From contig JAIUPH010000011.1 of NCBI GenBank assembly GCA_020161065.1, forward strand, positions 372,001 through 436,000: a stretch of 64,000 nt of DNA, written 5' to 3'. Numbering within the stretch: the stretch's first letter is position 1; each line of letters opens with the position of its first letter. The DNA is from Pseudomonadota bacterium. Its GTDB lineage: Bacteria > Pseudomonadota > Gammaproteobacteria > Burkholderiales > Burkholderiaceae_C. The translations under genes and the position numbers were made by a program. Positions 46,931 to 56,019 of this stretch are shown here, piece after piece. The notes under the pieces are model-generated. The model was not told the origin of the DNA. It made no database searches and saw only the letters and a list, made by a program, of their open reading frames with translations.

Positions 46931-47836
46931 ATGCAGGATTTCAACGATCTGGTCTATTTCGCCCACGTGGTCGACCACCGCGGCTTCGCGCCGGCGGCGC
47001 GCGCGCTGGCGGTGCCCAAGTCCAAGCTGAGCCGGCGCATCGCCGCGCTGGAAGACCGGCTGGGCGTGCGGCTGATCCAGCGCTCGACGCGGCGCTTCTC
47101 GGTCACCGACGTCGGCGAGTCGTACTACCGCCACTGCAAGGCCATGCTGGTGGAAGCGCAGGCGGCGCAGGACGCGGTGGAACAGGCCTCGGGCGAGCCG
47201 CGCGGCATCGTCCGCATGAGCTGCCCCATCGCCTTGCTGCACGCGCGCGTGGCGGCGATGGTGGTCGAGTTCATGGCGCTGAACCCGAAGGTCGAGATCC
47301 ACCTGATGGGCACCAACCGCCCGGTCGACCTGGTGGCCGAGGGCTACGACATCGCGATCCGCGCGCGCACGCCGCCGCTGGAAGACTCCAGCCTGGCCAT
47401 GCGCGAGCTGGCGCAGCGCGACTGGTACCTCGTCGGCAGCCCGGCTTTCTGCGAGCAGCACCCCGTGCCCGCCGTGCCGGCCGACCTGGACCGCCTGCCC
47501 AGCCTGGGCGACAGCCTGAGCGAGCGCGACCACCGCTGGCACCTCGTCGGCCCCGGCGGCACCACGGCCACCATCGCCTACCGCCCGCGCCTGGTGACCG
47601 ACGACCTGCAGTCACTGCGCGCCGCCGCGGTGGCCGGGCTCGGCGTGGTGCAGTTGCCGGCCATGCTGCTGGAAGACGACCTGCGCAGCGGCCGCCTCGT
47701 GCGCCTGCTGCCCGAGTGGTGCTCCAAGGGCGCCGTCGTGCACGCGGTGTTCCCGTCGCGGCGCGGCCTGCTGCCGTCGGTGCGCTCGCTGATCGACTTC
47801 CTGGCGCTGAAGTTCGGCGAACTGCAGGAGGATTGA
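46931..47836 (+). CDS. LysR family transcriptional regulator
   Basis: DNA-binding regulator of 301 residues. The N-terminal winged helix (MQDFNDLVYFAHVVDHRGFA, RALAVPKSKLSRRIAALEDR, RLIQRSTRRFSVTDVG) is followed by a periplasmic-binding-like effector domain. The N-terminus is close to the group that regulates pirin/quinone-reductase genes such as YhaJ/QseD-like regulators (family-level resemblance only). Divergent from the ten-gene operon, which it probably controls. A longer in-frame start at 46886 is less likely. Confidence 0.92.
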   Translation: MQDFNDLVYFAHVVDHRGFAPAARALAVPKSKLSRRIAALEDRLGVRLIQRSTRRFSVTDVGESYYRHCKAMLVEAQAAQDAVEQASGEPRGIVRMSCPIALLHARVAAMVVEFMALNPKVEIHLMGTNRPVDLVAEGYDIAIRARTPPLEDSSLAMRELAQRDWYLVGSPAFCEQHPVPAVPADLDRLPSLGDSLSERDHRWHLVGPGGTTATIAYRPRLVTDDLQSLRAAAVAGLGVVQLPAMLLEDDLRSGRLVRLLPEWCSKGAVVHAVFPSRRGLLPSVRSLIDFLALKFGELQED

Positions 47837-47852
47837 CGCGCCGCGGCGGTGG

Positions 47853-49283
47853 TCAATGGCCGGTATGGCCGGTATGACCGGCATGGCCGCCATGGCCGCC
47901 ATGCCCGCCGGGCTTGCGCACTTGCACCTCCAACGCACGACCCTCGGCCGCCGGCGCGACGGCTGGCGCCGCCGGCGCCGCGGCGCGCGGTTCCGGCGCC
48001 AGCTCGGCCGTGTACTCGCTGGCCAGCGTGCCTGGCGGGTGGCGGTACGGCCCGGGATCGGTGTCGTCGCCGCGGCGGACGTCGTCGCGCACCTTCACCA
48101 CGCTGAACATGCCGCCCATGCCCACCGGGCCGAAGGGGCCGGTGCCGGTCATCATCGGCAGCGTGTTGTCGGGCAGCGGCATCTCCATCTCGGCCATGTC
48201 GTGCATGCCCTTGTCGCCCATCACCATGTAGTCGGGCACCAGGGCGCTGATCTTGCGGGCCAGGTCGCGCTGGTCGACGCCGATCATCGTCGGCACGCCG
48301 TGGCCCATGGCGTTCATCGTGTGGTGGCTCTTGTGGCAGTGGATGGCCCAGTCGCCGGCGATGGCGTCGAACTCGAAGGCCCGCATCTGGCCCACCGCCA
48401 CGTCCACCGTCACCTCGGGCCAGCGCGCGGCCTTCGGCACCCAGCCGCCGTCGGTGCCGGTCACCTCGACGTGCGGGCCGTGCATGTGGATCGGGTGGTT
48501 GGTCATCGTCAGGTTGCCGACGCGGATGCGCACGCGCTCGCCGGTGCGCGCCACGAACGGGGCGATGCCGGGAAAGGCGCGGCTGTTCCAGGTCCACAGG
48601 TTGAAGTCGAGCATCGTGTTGACGCGCGGCATCGCGCTGCCGGGGTCGATGTCGTAGGCGTTGAGGATGAAGCCGAAGTCGCGGTCGACGGCGTGCTGCC
48701 GCGGGTCTTTCGGGTGCACGATGAACAGGCCCATCATGCCCATCGCCATCTGCACCATCTCGTCGGCATGCGGGTGGTACATGAAGGTGCCCGAGCGCTG
48801 CAGCACGAACTCGTACATCCAGGTCTTGCCGACGCCGATGGGCGGCTGCGTGAGGCCCGAGACGCCGTCCATGCCCGAAGGCAGCAGGATGCCGTGCCAA
48901 TGCACCGTGGTCACCTCGGGCAGCTTGTTGGTGACGAAGATGCGGATGCGGTCGCCCTCCACCGCCTCGATCGTCGGGCCCGGACTGGAGCCGTTGTAGC
49001 CCCACAGCCGCGCCTGCATGCCCGGCGCAATCTCGCGCAGCACCGGTTCGGCTACCAGGTGGAACTCCTTGACGCCGTCTTTCAGCCGCCACGGCAGCGA
49101 CCAGCCGTTGAGCGTGACCAGCGGCTGGTACGGCCGGCCATTGGGCGGCGGCGGCGGCCGCTGCGTGGTGGCCGCGGTGTTGAGGGCAGCCTCGGGCAGC
49201 CGCGCGGCACCGGCGCGGCTGACGGCGGCGGCGCCCAGCAGGCTGGCGCCGGCGGCCTTGAAGAAATGTCTGCGCTGGGTCAT
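47853..49283 (-). CDS. Periplasmic multicopper oxidase with His-Gly-rich tail
   Basis: Copper-dependent oxidase probably protecting against Cu(I). A twin-arginine signal (MTQRRHFFKAAGASLLG) is followed by three cupredoxin domains with all four copper motifs: TVHWHGI, FMYHPHADE, HPIHMHGPH and HCHKSHHTMNAMGHG. The C-terminus is GGHGGHGGHAGHTGHTGH, made by six 9-bp repeats, a likely metal-binding tail. I use the ATG at 49283; a TTG at 49301 overlapping the stop of the TolC-family gene (TTGA) would add six residues. 476 residues. Confidence 0.92.
   Translation of the reverse strand: MTQRRHFFKAAGASLLGAAAVSRAGAARLPEAALNTAATTQRPPPPPNGRPYQPLVTLNGWSLPWRLKDGVKEFHLVAEPVLREIAPGMQARLWGYNGSSPGPTIEAVEGDRIRIFVTNKLPEVTTVHWHGILLPSGMDGVSGLTQPPIGVGKTWMYEFVLQRSGTFMYHPHADEMVQMAMGMMGLFIVHPKDPRQHAVDRDFGFILNAYDIDPGSAMPRVNTMLDFNLWTWNSRAFPGIAPFVARTGERVRIRVGNLTMTNHPIHMHGPHVEVTGTDGGWVPKAARWPEVTVDVAVGQMRAFEFDAIAGDWAIHCHKSHHTMNAMGHGVPTMIGVDQRDLARKISALVPDYMVMGDKGMHDMAEMEMPLPDNTLPMMTGTGPFGPVGMGGMFSVVKVRDDVRRGDDTDPGPYRHPPGTLASEYTAELAPEPRAAAPAAPAVAPAAEGRALEVQVRKPGGHGGHGGHAGHTGHTGH
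47856..47909. repeat. 9-bp tandem repeat encoding the multicopper oxidase tail
   Basis: Six 9-bp units (ATGGCCGGT and variants) ending at the oxidase stop codon. On the minus strand each unit encodes x-Gly-His. Confidence 0.95.
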
Positions 49284-49297
49284 GGCGTGCTGGCGGT

Positions 49298-50746
49298 TCA
49301 ATGGCCGGCCGCTGCGGCGGCCGACGACATGGTGGCGGTCGACGACAGGCCGGCGGCACCGGCCGCCGCGGGCGAGCGACCGGTCAGCGCGGTCTGCAGC
49401 CGCGATTCGGCGATCCAGTAGTCGCGCAGCGAGCTCACCGCGCCGACCACGCCGGCAATCTGCTCGCGGGCGTCGGCCAGCAGCTCGAACACGCTGATGA
49501 GCATGCCGTTGTAGCGAAGGAGTTGCTCGTCGGAGATGCGCTTGCGCAGCGGCACCACCTCGTCGCGGTACAGGCGCGCCAGCTCGTAGGCCGTGCGGTA
49601 GGCCGAGTAGCTCTCGCGCACCTCGGAGCGCGCCTGCACGCCCACCGCGGCAGTGCGGTTCACGGCCTGCAGGTAGAGCGCCTCGGCGCGGGCGACGCGC
49701 GCGCTGCCGAAGTCGAACAGCGGCAGCGTCAGCTCGATCTCGTAGCCGTTGCGGCGCGGCTCGCCGCTGGCGCTCTGGTTCTGGTAGCCGGCGTGCAGCA
49801 CGTTGACGAAGCGGGTGGCCTGCGTCAGGCCGAGCGCGCGCGCCGTGGCTTCGGCCTCGCGGCGCGCCAGGCGCACGTCGAGCCGCTGGTCCAGCGCCGT
49901 CTGCTCGGCGTCGCGCGGCTCGGCCGCGACGGCCGGCAGCTCGGGCAGCCGCTCGGGCAGGCGCAGGTCCTGCGCATCGCCGCCGAGGCCGAGCACGCGC
50001 ACCAGCGCCTCGCGCGCCACCACGGCCTGGTGCTGCGCGCGGGCCAGCTGCGCCGTGGCGTCGGCGTGGAACGACTGCTCGCGCAGTTGCGCGAGCGCGC
50101 TGAAGTTGCCGGCCGCCGCCATGCGGCGCGCCAGTTCGCTGGCCGCTTCGGCGGTCTCCAGCACGCGCTGCTGGAAGCCGACGAGCTGCCGTGCGGCGAC
50201 GGCGGTGACGAAGGCCTCGCGCGCCGCGGCGGCCACGGCCACCGTACGGTCGGCGGCGCGCAGTTGCGCCTGCTCGAAACGCTGCTGCTCGACCTCGCGC
50301 GCCAGCGGCATCGTCAACAGGCCCAGCACGTCGAACAGCACGGCGCGATCGATCTCCACGCCATGGCCCGAGAGCCTGCCGAAGCTGAACGACGGGTTGG
50401 CCAGGCGGCCGGCGCGCACGAGGTCCGCCTCGGCGATGCCCAGCTCGGCATAGCCGGCTTGCAGCTCGCGGTTGTTGAGCAGCGCCACTTCGACCGCGCC
50501 GCCGGCGCTGAGCGGCTGCTGCAGCAACTCGGCGACGCGCGCGGCGGCGGCGTCGGACTGCGCGGCCGTGCGCAGCAGCGCCGGCGCGCGGCCGGTGCGT
50601 TCCTTGGCGAGCTGTTCGACGGCGCCGAAGCCGCCGTCGGGCGAGAACGAGGCGCAGCCGGTCAGCGCCAGGCTGGCCAGCGCGGCGGCGGCAAGGCGGC
50701 GCCGCGGCGCCGGCCGGTGATCACGGTGATGCATGGTGGAAGTCAT
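49298..50746 (-). CDS. TolC family outer-membrane lipoprotein
   Basis: Outer-membrane efflux channel of 482 residues. A lipobox (SLALTGC at about residue 30) marks it as a lipoprotein. Long Ala/Gln/Arg-rich helices and the two OEP repeats (NNRELQAGYAELGIAEADLV; ARAEALYLQAVNRTAAVGVQ) fit the family. It is upstream of the multicopper oxidase in an operon, as in several copper or silver resistance loci, but no RND or adaptor gene accompanies it here, so the inner-membrane partner is unknown. Confidence 0.9.
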   Translation of the reverse strand: MTSTMHHRDHRPAPRRRLAAAALASLALTGCASFSPDGGFGAVEQLAKERTGRAPALLRTAAQSDAAAARVAELLQQPLSAGGAVEVALLNNRELQAGYAELGIAEADLVRAGRLANPSFSFGRLSGHGVEIDRAVLFDVLGLLTMPLAREVEQQRFEQAQLRAADRTVAVAAAAREAFVTAVAARQLVGFQQRVLETAEAASELARRMAAAGNFSALAQLREQSFHADATAQLARAQHQAVVAREALVRVLGLGGDAQDLRLPERLPELPAVAAEPRDAEQTALDQRLDVRLARREAEATARALGLTQATRFVNVLHAGYQNQSASGEPRRNGYEIELTLPLFDFGSARVARAEALYLQAVNRTAAVGVQARSEVRESYSAYRTAYELARLYRDEVVPLRKRISDEQLLRYNGMLISVFELLADAREQIAGVVGAVSSLRDYWIAESRLQTALTGRSPAAAGAAGLSSTATMSSAAAAAGH

Positions 50747-51251
50747 CCGAGCTGCCGACGCGACGAGGCGGTCGGCCGATGCCCGCGCGGCACGCGCGAG
50801 CCCGATCAGGCCTCTGCAAGAGGCCGCACGGCGTCAGATGCTTCGGGGGGGGGCGGTCCTGGCCGTCGGCGATGAAGCTCGGCGCCGGCGCGGCAGCGTG
50901 CGGGAAGCCGCCGCCGGCCGGGCCATGCGGCAACGCCACCGCCGGCGCGGCGCTGGCCAGCGGCGGCACCGAGCAGCAGGCCGAGCACAGGTTGCAGCGC
51001 TCGGCGCCGGTTGCGCCGTCGTGATGCGCGGCAGCGCCGGCCGGGTCGGCATGGGCCGCGGGATGGTCCGCGGCGGCATCGGCATCGGCATCGGCATGGT
51101 GATGGACCGGCGCTGCGCCGGCCTCGCCCGCCAGGCCTGATGTACCCGTCGTACTTGCGGACGGCGGGCACGGCATTGCCGCCGCCATCACGCCGCGCAC
51201 GGGCAGCATGAGCACCAGCAAGGTCAGCAGCAGGACACGGGCGACTCTCAC
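50721..51251 (-). CDS. His-rich secreted protein upstream of the copper genes
   Basis: A 176-residue protein from a GTG at 51251 with a signal peptide (RVLLLTLLVLMLPVRGVMAA). The next segment is rich in His, Asp and Ala (VHHHADADADAAADHPAAHA), then CNLCSACCS, consistent with metal binding; it resembles short copper-locus proteins of the DUF2946/CopL kind, but I cannot assign it. A run of nine G at 50845-50853 lies in the coding region. A one-base change there would give a shorter end at 50806 (PEASDAVRPLAEA) that does not overlap the TolC-family gene. Confidence 0.6.
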   Translation of the reverse strand: MRVARVLLLTLLVLMLPVRGVMAAAMPCPPSASTTGTSGLAGEAGAAPVHHHADADADAAADHPAAHADPAGAAAHHDGATGAERCNLCSACCSVPPLASAAPAVALPHGPAGGGFPHAAAPAPSFIADGQDRPPPKHLTPCGLLQRPDRARACRAGIGRPPRRVGSSDDFHHASP

Positions 51252-51329
51252 GCGGCCGAGGGTAGCAGATCGACCCGGCGGCACCGCCGCCGGCTGGTCG
51301 ATCCGGCGGCACCGCCGCCGGCTGGTCAA

Positions 51330-51488
51330 TCAGGCGGCGCCGGGCGCCGGCACCAGCCCGTCGGTGCCGCTGCCGCACAGCACGACGGCGATCTTCTCGT
51401 CGTCGCGGAACGCGAAGCCGCGTTCGACCACGGCGGCCAGGGCCGTCGCTGCGCCCAGCTCGATGGCCAGCCCGGCCTGCGCCCACGC
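51330..51488 (-). pseudogene. C-terminal remnant of a PLP-dependent dehydratase-like enzyme
   Basis: The minus strand reads GLAIELGAATALAAVVERG then KIAVVLCGSGTDGLVPAPG and a stop, which resembles the end of serine/threonine dehydratase-fold enzymes. There is no start codon, no N-terminal domain and no PLP lysine. Upstream the frame meets a stop within a few codons, where the sequence switches to an unrelated plus-strand fragment. Nothing else codes in 51330-51570. Confidence 0.55.
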
Positions 51489-51489
51489 G

Positions 51490-51549
51490 ACCGCGCTGGC
51501 CGAAGACTATTTCACCCGCATCCTGGCCTCGCTCAGCGTCTACGGCTGA
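51490..51549 (+). pseudogene. Possible C-terminal fragment of an unknown protein
   Basis: The plus strand reads TALAEDYFTRILASLSVYG then a stop. It looks like a natural protein end and has lower GC than its flanks, but nothing upstream continues it. It directly abuts the dehydratase remnant, suggesting both are the ends of genes lost in a deletion. I do not recognise the parent protein. Confidence 0.3.
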
Positions 51550-51570
51550 ACGCGTGCCGGCCGCGCCGTC

Positions 51571-52542
51571 TCACAGCGCGGCGGCGTCCAGATCGGCGCG
51601 CGTCGGCAGGCCTTCGGTGTCGCCCAGCACCTGCACGGCGCGCGCGCCGATCCAGGCGCCCCGGCGCACCGCCTCGGCGACCGGGCGGCCTTCGAGCAGC
51701 GCGCTGAGCACGCCGACGGCAAAGCCGTCGCCCGCGCCGACCGTGTCGACCACCTTCGCCACCGGGAAGCCCGGCACGCGACCGCTGCCGGCGTCGGCAC
51801 TGTCGTAGTAGGCGCCGGCGGGGCCGAGCTTGACGACCACCAGCGAGGCGCCGCGTTCGCGGTAGAAGCGCGCGATGCCCTCGGGCGTGGTCTCGCCGGT
51901 GAGCAGCTCGCCCTCTTCGATGCCGGGCAGCACCCAGTCGGCACGCAGCGCCAGCGCGTTGATGGCCTCGCGCATGGCCTCGCGCGAAGGCCACAGCGCC
52001 GGGCGCAGGTTGGTGTCGAAGGAGATGGTTCGACCGGCCGCGCGCATCAGCGCCATCGCGCGCTCGGTGGTGGCCAGCGCACTGGCCGAGATGGCCGGGA
52101 ACACGCCGGTGGCGTGCAGGTGGCGCGCCGAGCACAGCCAGGCGGCATCGATGTCGGCCGGCGCCATCAGGCTGGCGGCCGAGCCGCGCCGGTGGTATTC
52201 GGTCGGCGGGTCGCTGCCGTCGACGGTGCGGCCCTTGAACATCAGGCCGGTGCGTTGGGCCGGATCGCTGGTCACGTGCGAGCAGTCGATGCCTTCGGCC
52301 CGCATCGCGGCCAGCAGTGCGCGGCCCATGGAATCGGCACCCAGCCGGCTGGCCCAGCCGACCTTCAGCCCCAGCCGCGCCAGGCCGATCGCCACGTTGG
52401 TCTCGGCCCCCGCGGTGCGGCGGTGGAACATCGCCACGTCTTCCAGCGGGCCGCTCTGGTCGGCCACCAGCAGCAGCATGGCTTCGCCGAGCAGGGCGAC
52501 GTCGAAACGGGTCGGCGCAGGAGCGGCGGCAAGGGCTGGCAT
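51571..52542 (-). CDS. PfkB family sugar kinase (2-dehydro-3-deoxygluconokinase-like)
   Basis: Ribokinase-fold kinase of 323 residues. PfkB signatures: AGAETNVAIGLARLGLKVGW near the start and the ATP/anion-hole motif VVDTVGAGDGFAVGVLSALL with the catalytic Asp. The residues around GEAMLLLVADQSGPLEDVAMF and the Arg-rich substrate pocket (TEYHRRGSAASLM) resemble KDG kinases; the exact sugar is inferred. ATG at 52542; longer in-frame starts run into mutS on the other strand. No other sugar-pathway gene is near. Confidence 0.88.
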   Translation of the reverse strand: MPALAAAPAPTRFDVALLGEAMLLLVADQSGPLEDVAMFHRRTAGAETNVAIGLARLGLKVGWASRLGADSMGRALLAAMRAEGIDCSHVTSDPAQRTGLMFKGRTVDGSDPPTEYHRRGSAASLMAPADIDAAWLCSARHLHATGVFPAISASALATTERAMALMRAAGRTISFDTNLRPALWPSREAMREAINALALRADWVLPGIEEGELLTGETTPEGIARFYRERGASLVVVKLGPAGAYYDSADAGSGRVPGFPVAKVVDTVGAGDGFAVGVLSALLEGRPVAEAVRRGAWIGARAVQVLGDTEGLPTRADLDAAAL

Positions 52543-52603
52543 GGCGCGATGGTAAGGTCCCGCCCCGGCCGCCGACCCCGCAAGCGCCACCTCTTCGATC
52601 CGG

Positions 52604-55198
52604 ATGACTGAATTGGACTTCTCGGCGCACACGCCGGTCATGCAGCAGTACCTGCGCATCAAGGCCGAGCACCCCGACACGCTGGTCTTCTTTCGCATGG
52701 GCGACTTCTACGAAGTCTTCTACGACGATGCGCGCAAGGCCAACCGGTTGCTGGACATCACGCTGACGGCGCGCGGCAGCAGCGGCGGCGAACCGGTGGT
52801 GATGGCCGGCGTGCCGGTGCATGCGCTGGAGAGCTACCTCGCCAAGCTGATCAAGATGGGCGAGGCGGTGGCCATCGCCGAGCAGGTGGGCGACGTGGCC
52901 ACCGCCAAGGGGCCGGTCGAGCGCAAGGTGGTGCGCGTCGTCACGCCCGGCACGGTGACCGATGGCGAGCTGCTGTCAGAGCGCGCCGACACGCTGCTGC
53001 TGGCGGTGCACCAGCAGCGCAACGTCTTCGGCCTGGCCTGGCTGGGCTTGGCGAGCGGCCAGCTCGGGCTGACCGAGTGCAGCGAGCGCGAGTTGCCCGC
53101 CTGGCTGGCGCGGCTGGCGCCGGCCGAGATCCTGCACGACGGCAGCGCCGCCTGGGGGCCGCTGCTGGCCCAGGCCCAGGCCGGCGGCCGCGCCGCGCGC
53201 ACGCCGCGGCCGGCCTGGCAGTTCGACAGCGCCCTGGGCCAGCGCAAGCTGTGCAGCCAGCTCGGCACCAGCACGCTGGCCGGCTACAACGCGCAAGACC
53301 TGGGCGTGGCGCAGGCCGCCGCGGCGGCGGTGCTGAGCTTTGCCGAACACACGCAAGGCACCGTGCTGCAGCACGTGCGCCACCTGCAGGTGGAGCGCGC
53401 CGGCGAGCTGCTGGACCTGCCGCCGGCCAGCCACCGCAACCTGGAGCTGGTGCAGACGCTGCGCGGCGAGGACAGCCCCACGCTGCTGTCGCTGCTGGAC
53501 ACCTGCCGCAGCGGCATGGGCAGCCGCGCCTTGCGTCAATGGTTGACGCGGCCGGCGCGCAGCCGCGACGAGGCGCGGCGGCGCCACGCGGCGATCGAGC
53601 GGCTGTTGACGCAGGGCTTCGAGCCGCTGCGCGACGCCTTGCGCGGCATCAGCGACGTCGAGCGCATCACCGCGCGCATCGCGCTGCGCCAGGTGCGCCC
53701 GCGTGAACTGGCCGGCCTGCGCGCCACGCTGGCCGCGCTGCCCGGCTTGCGCCTGCAGGTGCCCGAGGGCGCGCCGCTGCTGGCCGAGCTGCAGCAGGCG
53801 CTGGCGCCTGATGCTGCCATCGCCGATGCGCTGCGCGCCGTCGCCGACGAACCGGCGGTGCTGCTGCGCGACGGCGGCGTCATCGCCGCTGGCGTCGACG
53901 CCGAGCTGGACGAGCTGCGCGCCATCAGCCAGAACTGCGACCAGTTCCTGCTCGACCTGGAGCAGCGCGAGCGCGCGCGCACGGCCATCGGCAACCTGCG
54001 CGTGCAGTTCAACAAGGTGCACGGCTTCTACATCGAGGTGACCAGTTCGGGCCTGGACAAGGTGCCGGCCGACTACCAGCGCCGGCAGACGCTGAAGAAC
54101 GCCGAGCGCTTCATCACGCCGGAATTGAAGGCCTTCGAGGACAAGGCGCTGAGCGCGCAGGAGCGCGCGCTGGCGCGCGAGAAGTGGCTGTACGAGCAGC
54201 TGATCGACGCGCTGCAGCGCCACCTGGCCGAGCTGTCGGCGCTGGCGCGCGCCCTCAGCGGCCTGGACGCGCTGGCCGCGCTGGCCGAGCGCGCCGCCAC
54301 GCTGGGCTGGTGCCGGCCCGAGTTCGTGCCCTACCCCTGCATCGAGATCGAGGCCGGCCGCCACCCGGTGGTGGAAGCGCGGCTGCAGGAAACCGGTGGC
54401 GGCGCCTTCATTCCCAACCACTGCCGGCTCGACGCCAAGACGCGGCTGCTTGTCATCACCGGTCCCAACATGGGCGGCAAGAGCACCTTCATGCGCCAGG
54501 TGGCGCTGATCGTGCTGCTGGCGGCCATGGGCTCGTACGTGCCGGCCACGGCCTGCCGGCTGGGGCCCATCGACGCCATCCACACGCGCATCGGCGCCGC
54601 CGACGACCTGGCCAACGCGCAGTCGACCTTCATGCTGGAGATGACCGAGGCCGCCGCCATCGTGCACGCGGCCACCGAGCAGAGCCTGGTGCTGATGGAC
54701 GAGATCGGCCGCGGCACCAGCACCTTCGACGGGCTGGCGCTGGCCGGCGCCATCGCGACGCAACTGCACGAGCGCAACCGCTCGTTCACGCTGTTCGCGA
54801 CGCACTACTTCGAGCTGACCGAGTTCCCGGCGCGCCACGAGCGCGCCGTCAACCTGCACGTGGGCGCCGTGGAAAGCGGGCACGACATCGTGTTCCTGCA
54901 CCAGATCGAGCCCGGCCCCGCCAGCCGCAGCTACGGCGTGCAGGTGGCGCGGCTGGCCGGCATGCCGGCGGCGTTGATCCGCCAGGCGCGCGCGACGCTG
55001 GAGGCGCTGGAAGCCAAGGCCGCGGCCGGCCAGGCGCAGGTGGATTTGTTCGCGGCAGCGCCGGCTGAAGCCGCGGCGCCCGAGCCGTCGCGCGTGGAAG
55101 CGGCGCTCGGCCGCATCGACCCCGACGCGCTGACGCCGCGCGAGGCGCTCGACGCCCTGTATCGTCTGAAGTCCCTGCAGAACGAAGGCAACTCATGA
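52604..55198 (+). CDS. mutS: DNA mismatch repair protein MutS
   Basis: Mismatch-recognition ATPase. The mismatch-binding Phe-x-Glu is in [13 protein letters not shown], Walker A is [14 protein letters not shown], Walker B is [13 protein letters not shown] and a later motif is [10 protein letters not shown]. 864 residues, normal length. The stop overlaps the next gene's start (ATGA). Confidence 0.97.
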   Translation: MTELDFSAHTPVMQQYLRIKAEHPDTLVFFRMGDFYEVFYDDARKANRLLDITLTARGSSGGEPVVMAGVPVHALESYLAKLIKMGEAVAIAEQVGDVATAKGPVERKVVRVVTPGTVTDGELLSERADTLLLAVHQQRNVFGLAWLGLASGQLGLTECSERELPAWLARLAPAEILHDGSAAWGPLLAQAQAGGRAARTPRPAWQFDSALGQRKLCSQLGTSTLAGYNAQDLGVAQAAAAAVLSFAEHTQGTVLQHVRHLQVERAGELLDLPPASHRNLELVQTLRGEDSPTLLSLLDTCRSGMGSRALRQWLTRPARSRDEARRRHAAIERLLTQGFEPLRDALRGISDVERITARIALRQVRPRELAGLRATLAALPGLRLQVPEGAPLLAELQQALAPDAAIADALRAVADEPAVLLRDGGVIAAGVDAELDELRAISQNCDQFLLDLEQRERARTAIGNLRVQFNKVHGFYIEVTSSGLDKVPADYQRRQTLKNAERFITPELKAFEDKALSAQERALAREKWLYEQLIDALQRHLAELSALARALSGLDALAALAERAATLGWCRPEFVPYPCIEIEAGRHPVVEARLQETGGGAFIPNHCRLDAKTRLLVITGPNMGGKSTFMRQVALIVLLAAMGSYVPATACRLGPIDAIHTRIGAADDLANAQSTFMLEMTEAAAIVHAATEQSLVLMDEIGRGTSTFDGLALAGAIATQLHERNRSFTLFATHYFELTEFPARHERAVNLHVGAVESGHDIVFLHQIEPGPASRSYGVQVARLAGMPAALIRQARATLEALEAKAAAGQAQVDLFAAAPAEAAAPEPSRVEAALGRIDPDALTPREALDALYRLKSLQNEGNS

Positions 55199-56019
55199 CC
55201 TACTGCGTCGGCATCCGCCTGAACGCCGGACTCGTGTTCCTGTCCGACAGCCGCACCAATGCCGGCATGGACCAGATCAGCACCTTCCGCAAGATGATCA
55301 TCTACGAGAAGCCGGGCGACCGCTTCATGGTGATGCTGTCGGCCGGCAACCTGAGCATCAGCCAGTGCGTGCGCGAGATCCTGCAGGTCGAGCGGCTGGA
55401 CAACGGCGACCACGAGCCGATCACGATCTGGAACGCCACCAGCATGTTCGACGCCGCGCGCGTGCTCGGCTCGGCGGTGCGCCGCGTGCACACGCAGGAC
55501 GGGCCGTCGCTGAAGGCCAGCGGCATCGACTTCAACGCCAGCATGATCTTCGGCGGCCAGATCAAGGGCGAGGCGATGCGCATGTTCCTGGTCTACTCGG
55601 CCGGCAACTTCATCGAGGCGACGCGCGAGACCTGCTTCTTCCAGGTGGGCGAAAGCAAGTACGGCAAGCCCATCCTCGACCGCGTGCTGACGCCCACCAC
55701 GCCGCTGGACGAGGCCGCCAAGTGCGCGCTGGTGTCGATGGACAGCACGCTCAAGTCCAACCTCTCGGTGGGCCTGCCGCTGGACCTGCTGGTCTACCGC
55801 GAAGGCCAGCTGCAAAGCGACGAGCATGTCTGCATCGACGAAGGCAACCCGTACTTCAACATGATCCACAGCACCTGGGGCCAGCGCCTGCGCGAGGTGT
55901 TCGAAGGCATCGACGACCCGCGCTGGGACGGCGGCGACAGCCCGCATCCGCTGATGGTGGACTCGGGCCGCTACGACCCCATGCGGAAAATCAGCCAGCC
56001 GAGCGATCGGATCGTCTAG
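55195..56019 (+). CDS. Anbu-type proteasome homologue (T1 peptidase)
   Basis: Ntn-hydrolase of the Anbu (ancestral beta subunit) family, related to HslV and the proteasome beta subunit. After Met removal Thr1 is the nucleophile ([20 protein letters not shown]), with D17 and K32 (FRKM) completing the site by mature numbering. 274 residues, longer than HslV, with the family's C-terminal region. It overlaps mutS by ATGA. Anbu is usually found in an operon with a transglutaminase-like protein, an alpha-E protein and an ATP-grasp protein; none is here. Confidence 0.88.
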   Translation: MTYCVGIRLNAGLVFLSDSRTNAGMDQISTFRKMIIYEKPGDRFMVMLSAGNLSISQCVREILQVERLDNGDHEPITIWNATSMFDAARVLGSAVRRVHTQDGPSLKASGIDFNASMIFGGQIKGEAMRMFLVYSAGNFIEATRETCFFQVGESKYGKPILDRVLTPTTPLDEAAKCALVSMDSTLKSNLSVGLPLDLLVYREGQLQSDEHVCIDEGNPYFNMIHSTWGQRLREVFEGIDDPRWDGGDSPHPLMVDSGRYDPMRKISQPSDRIV

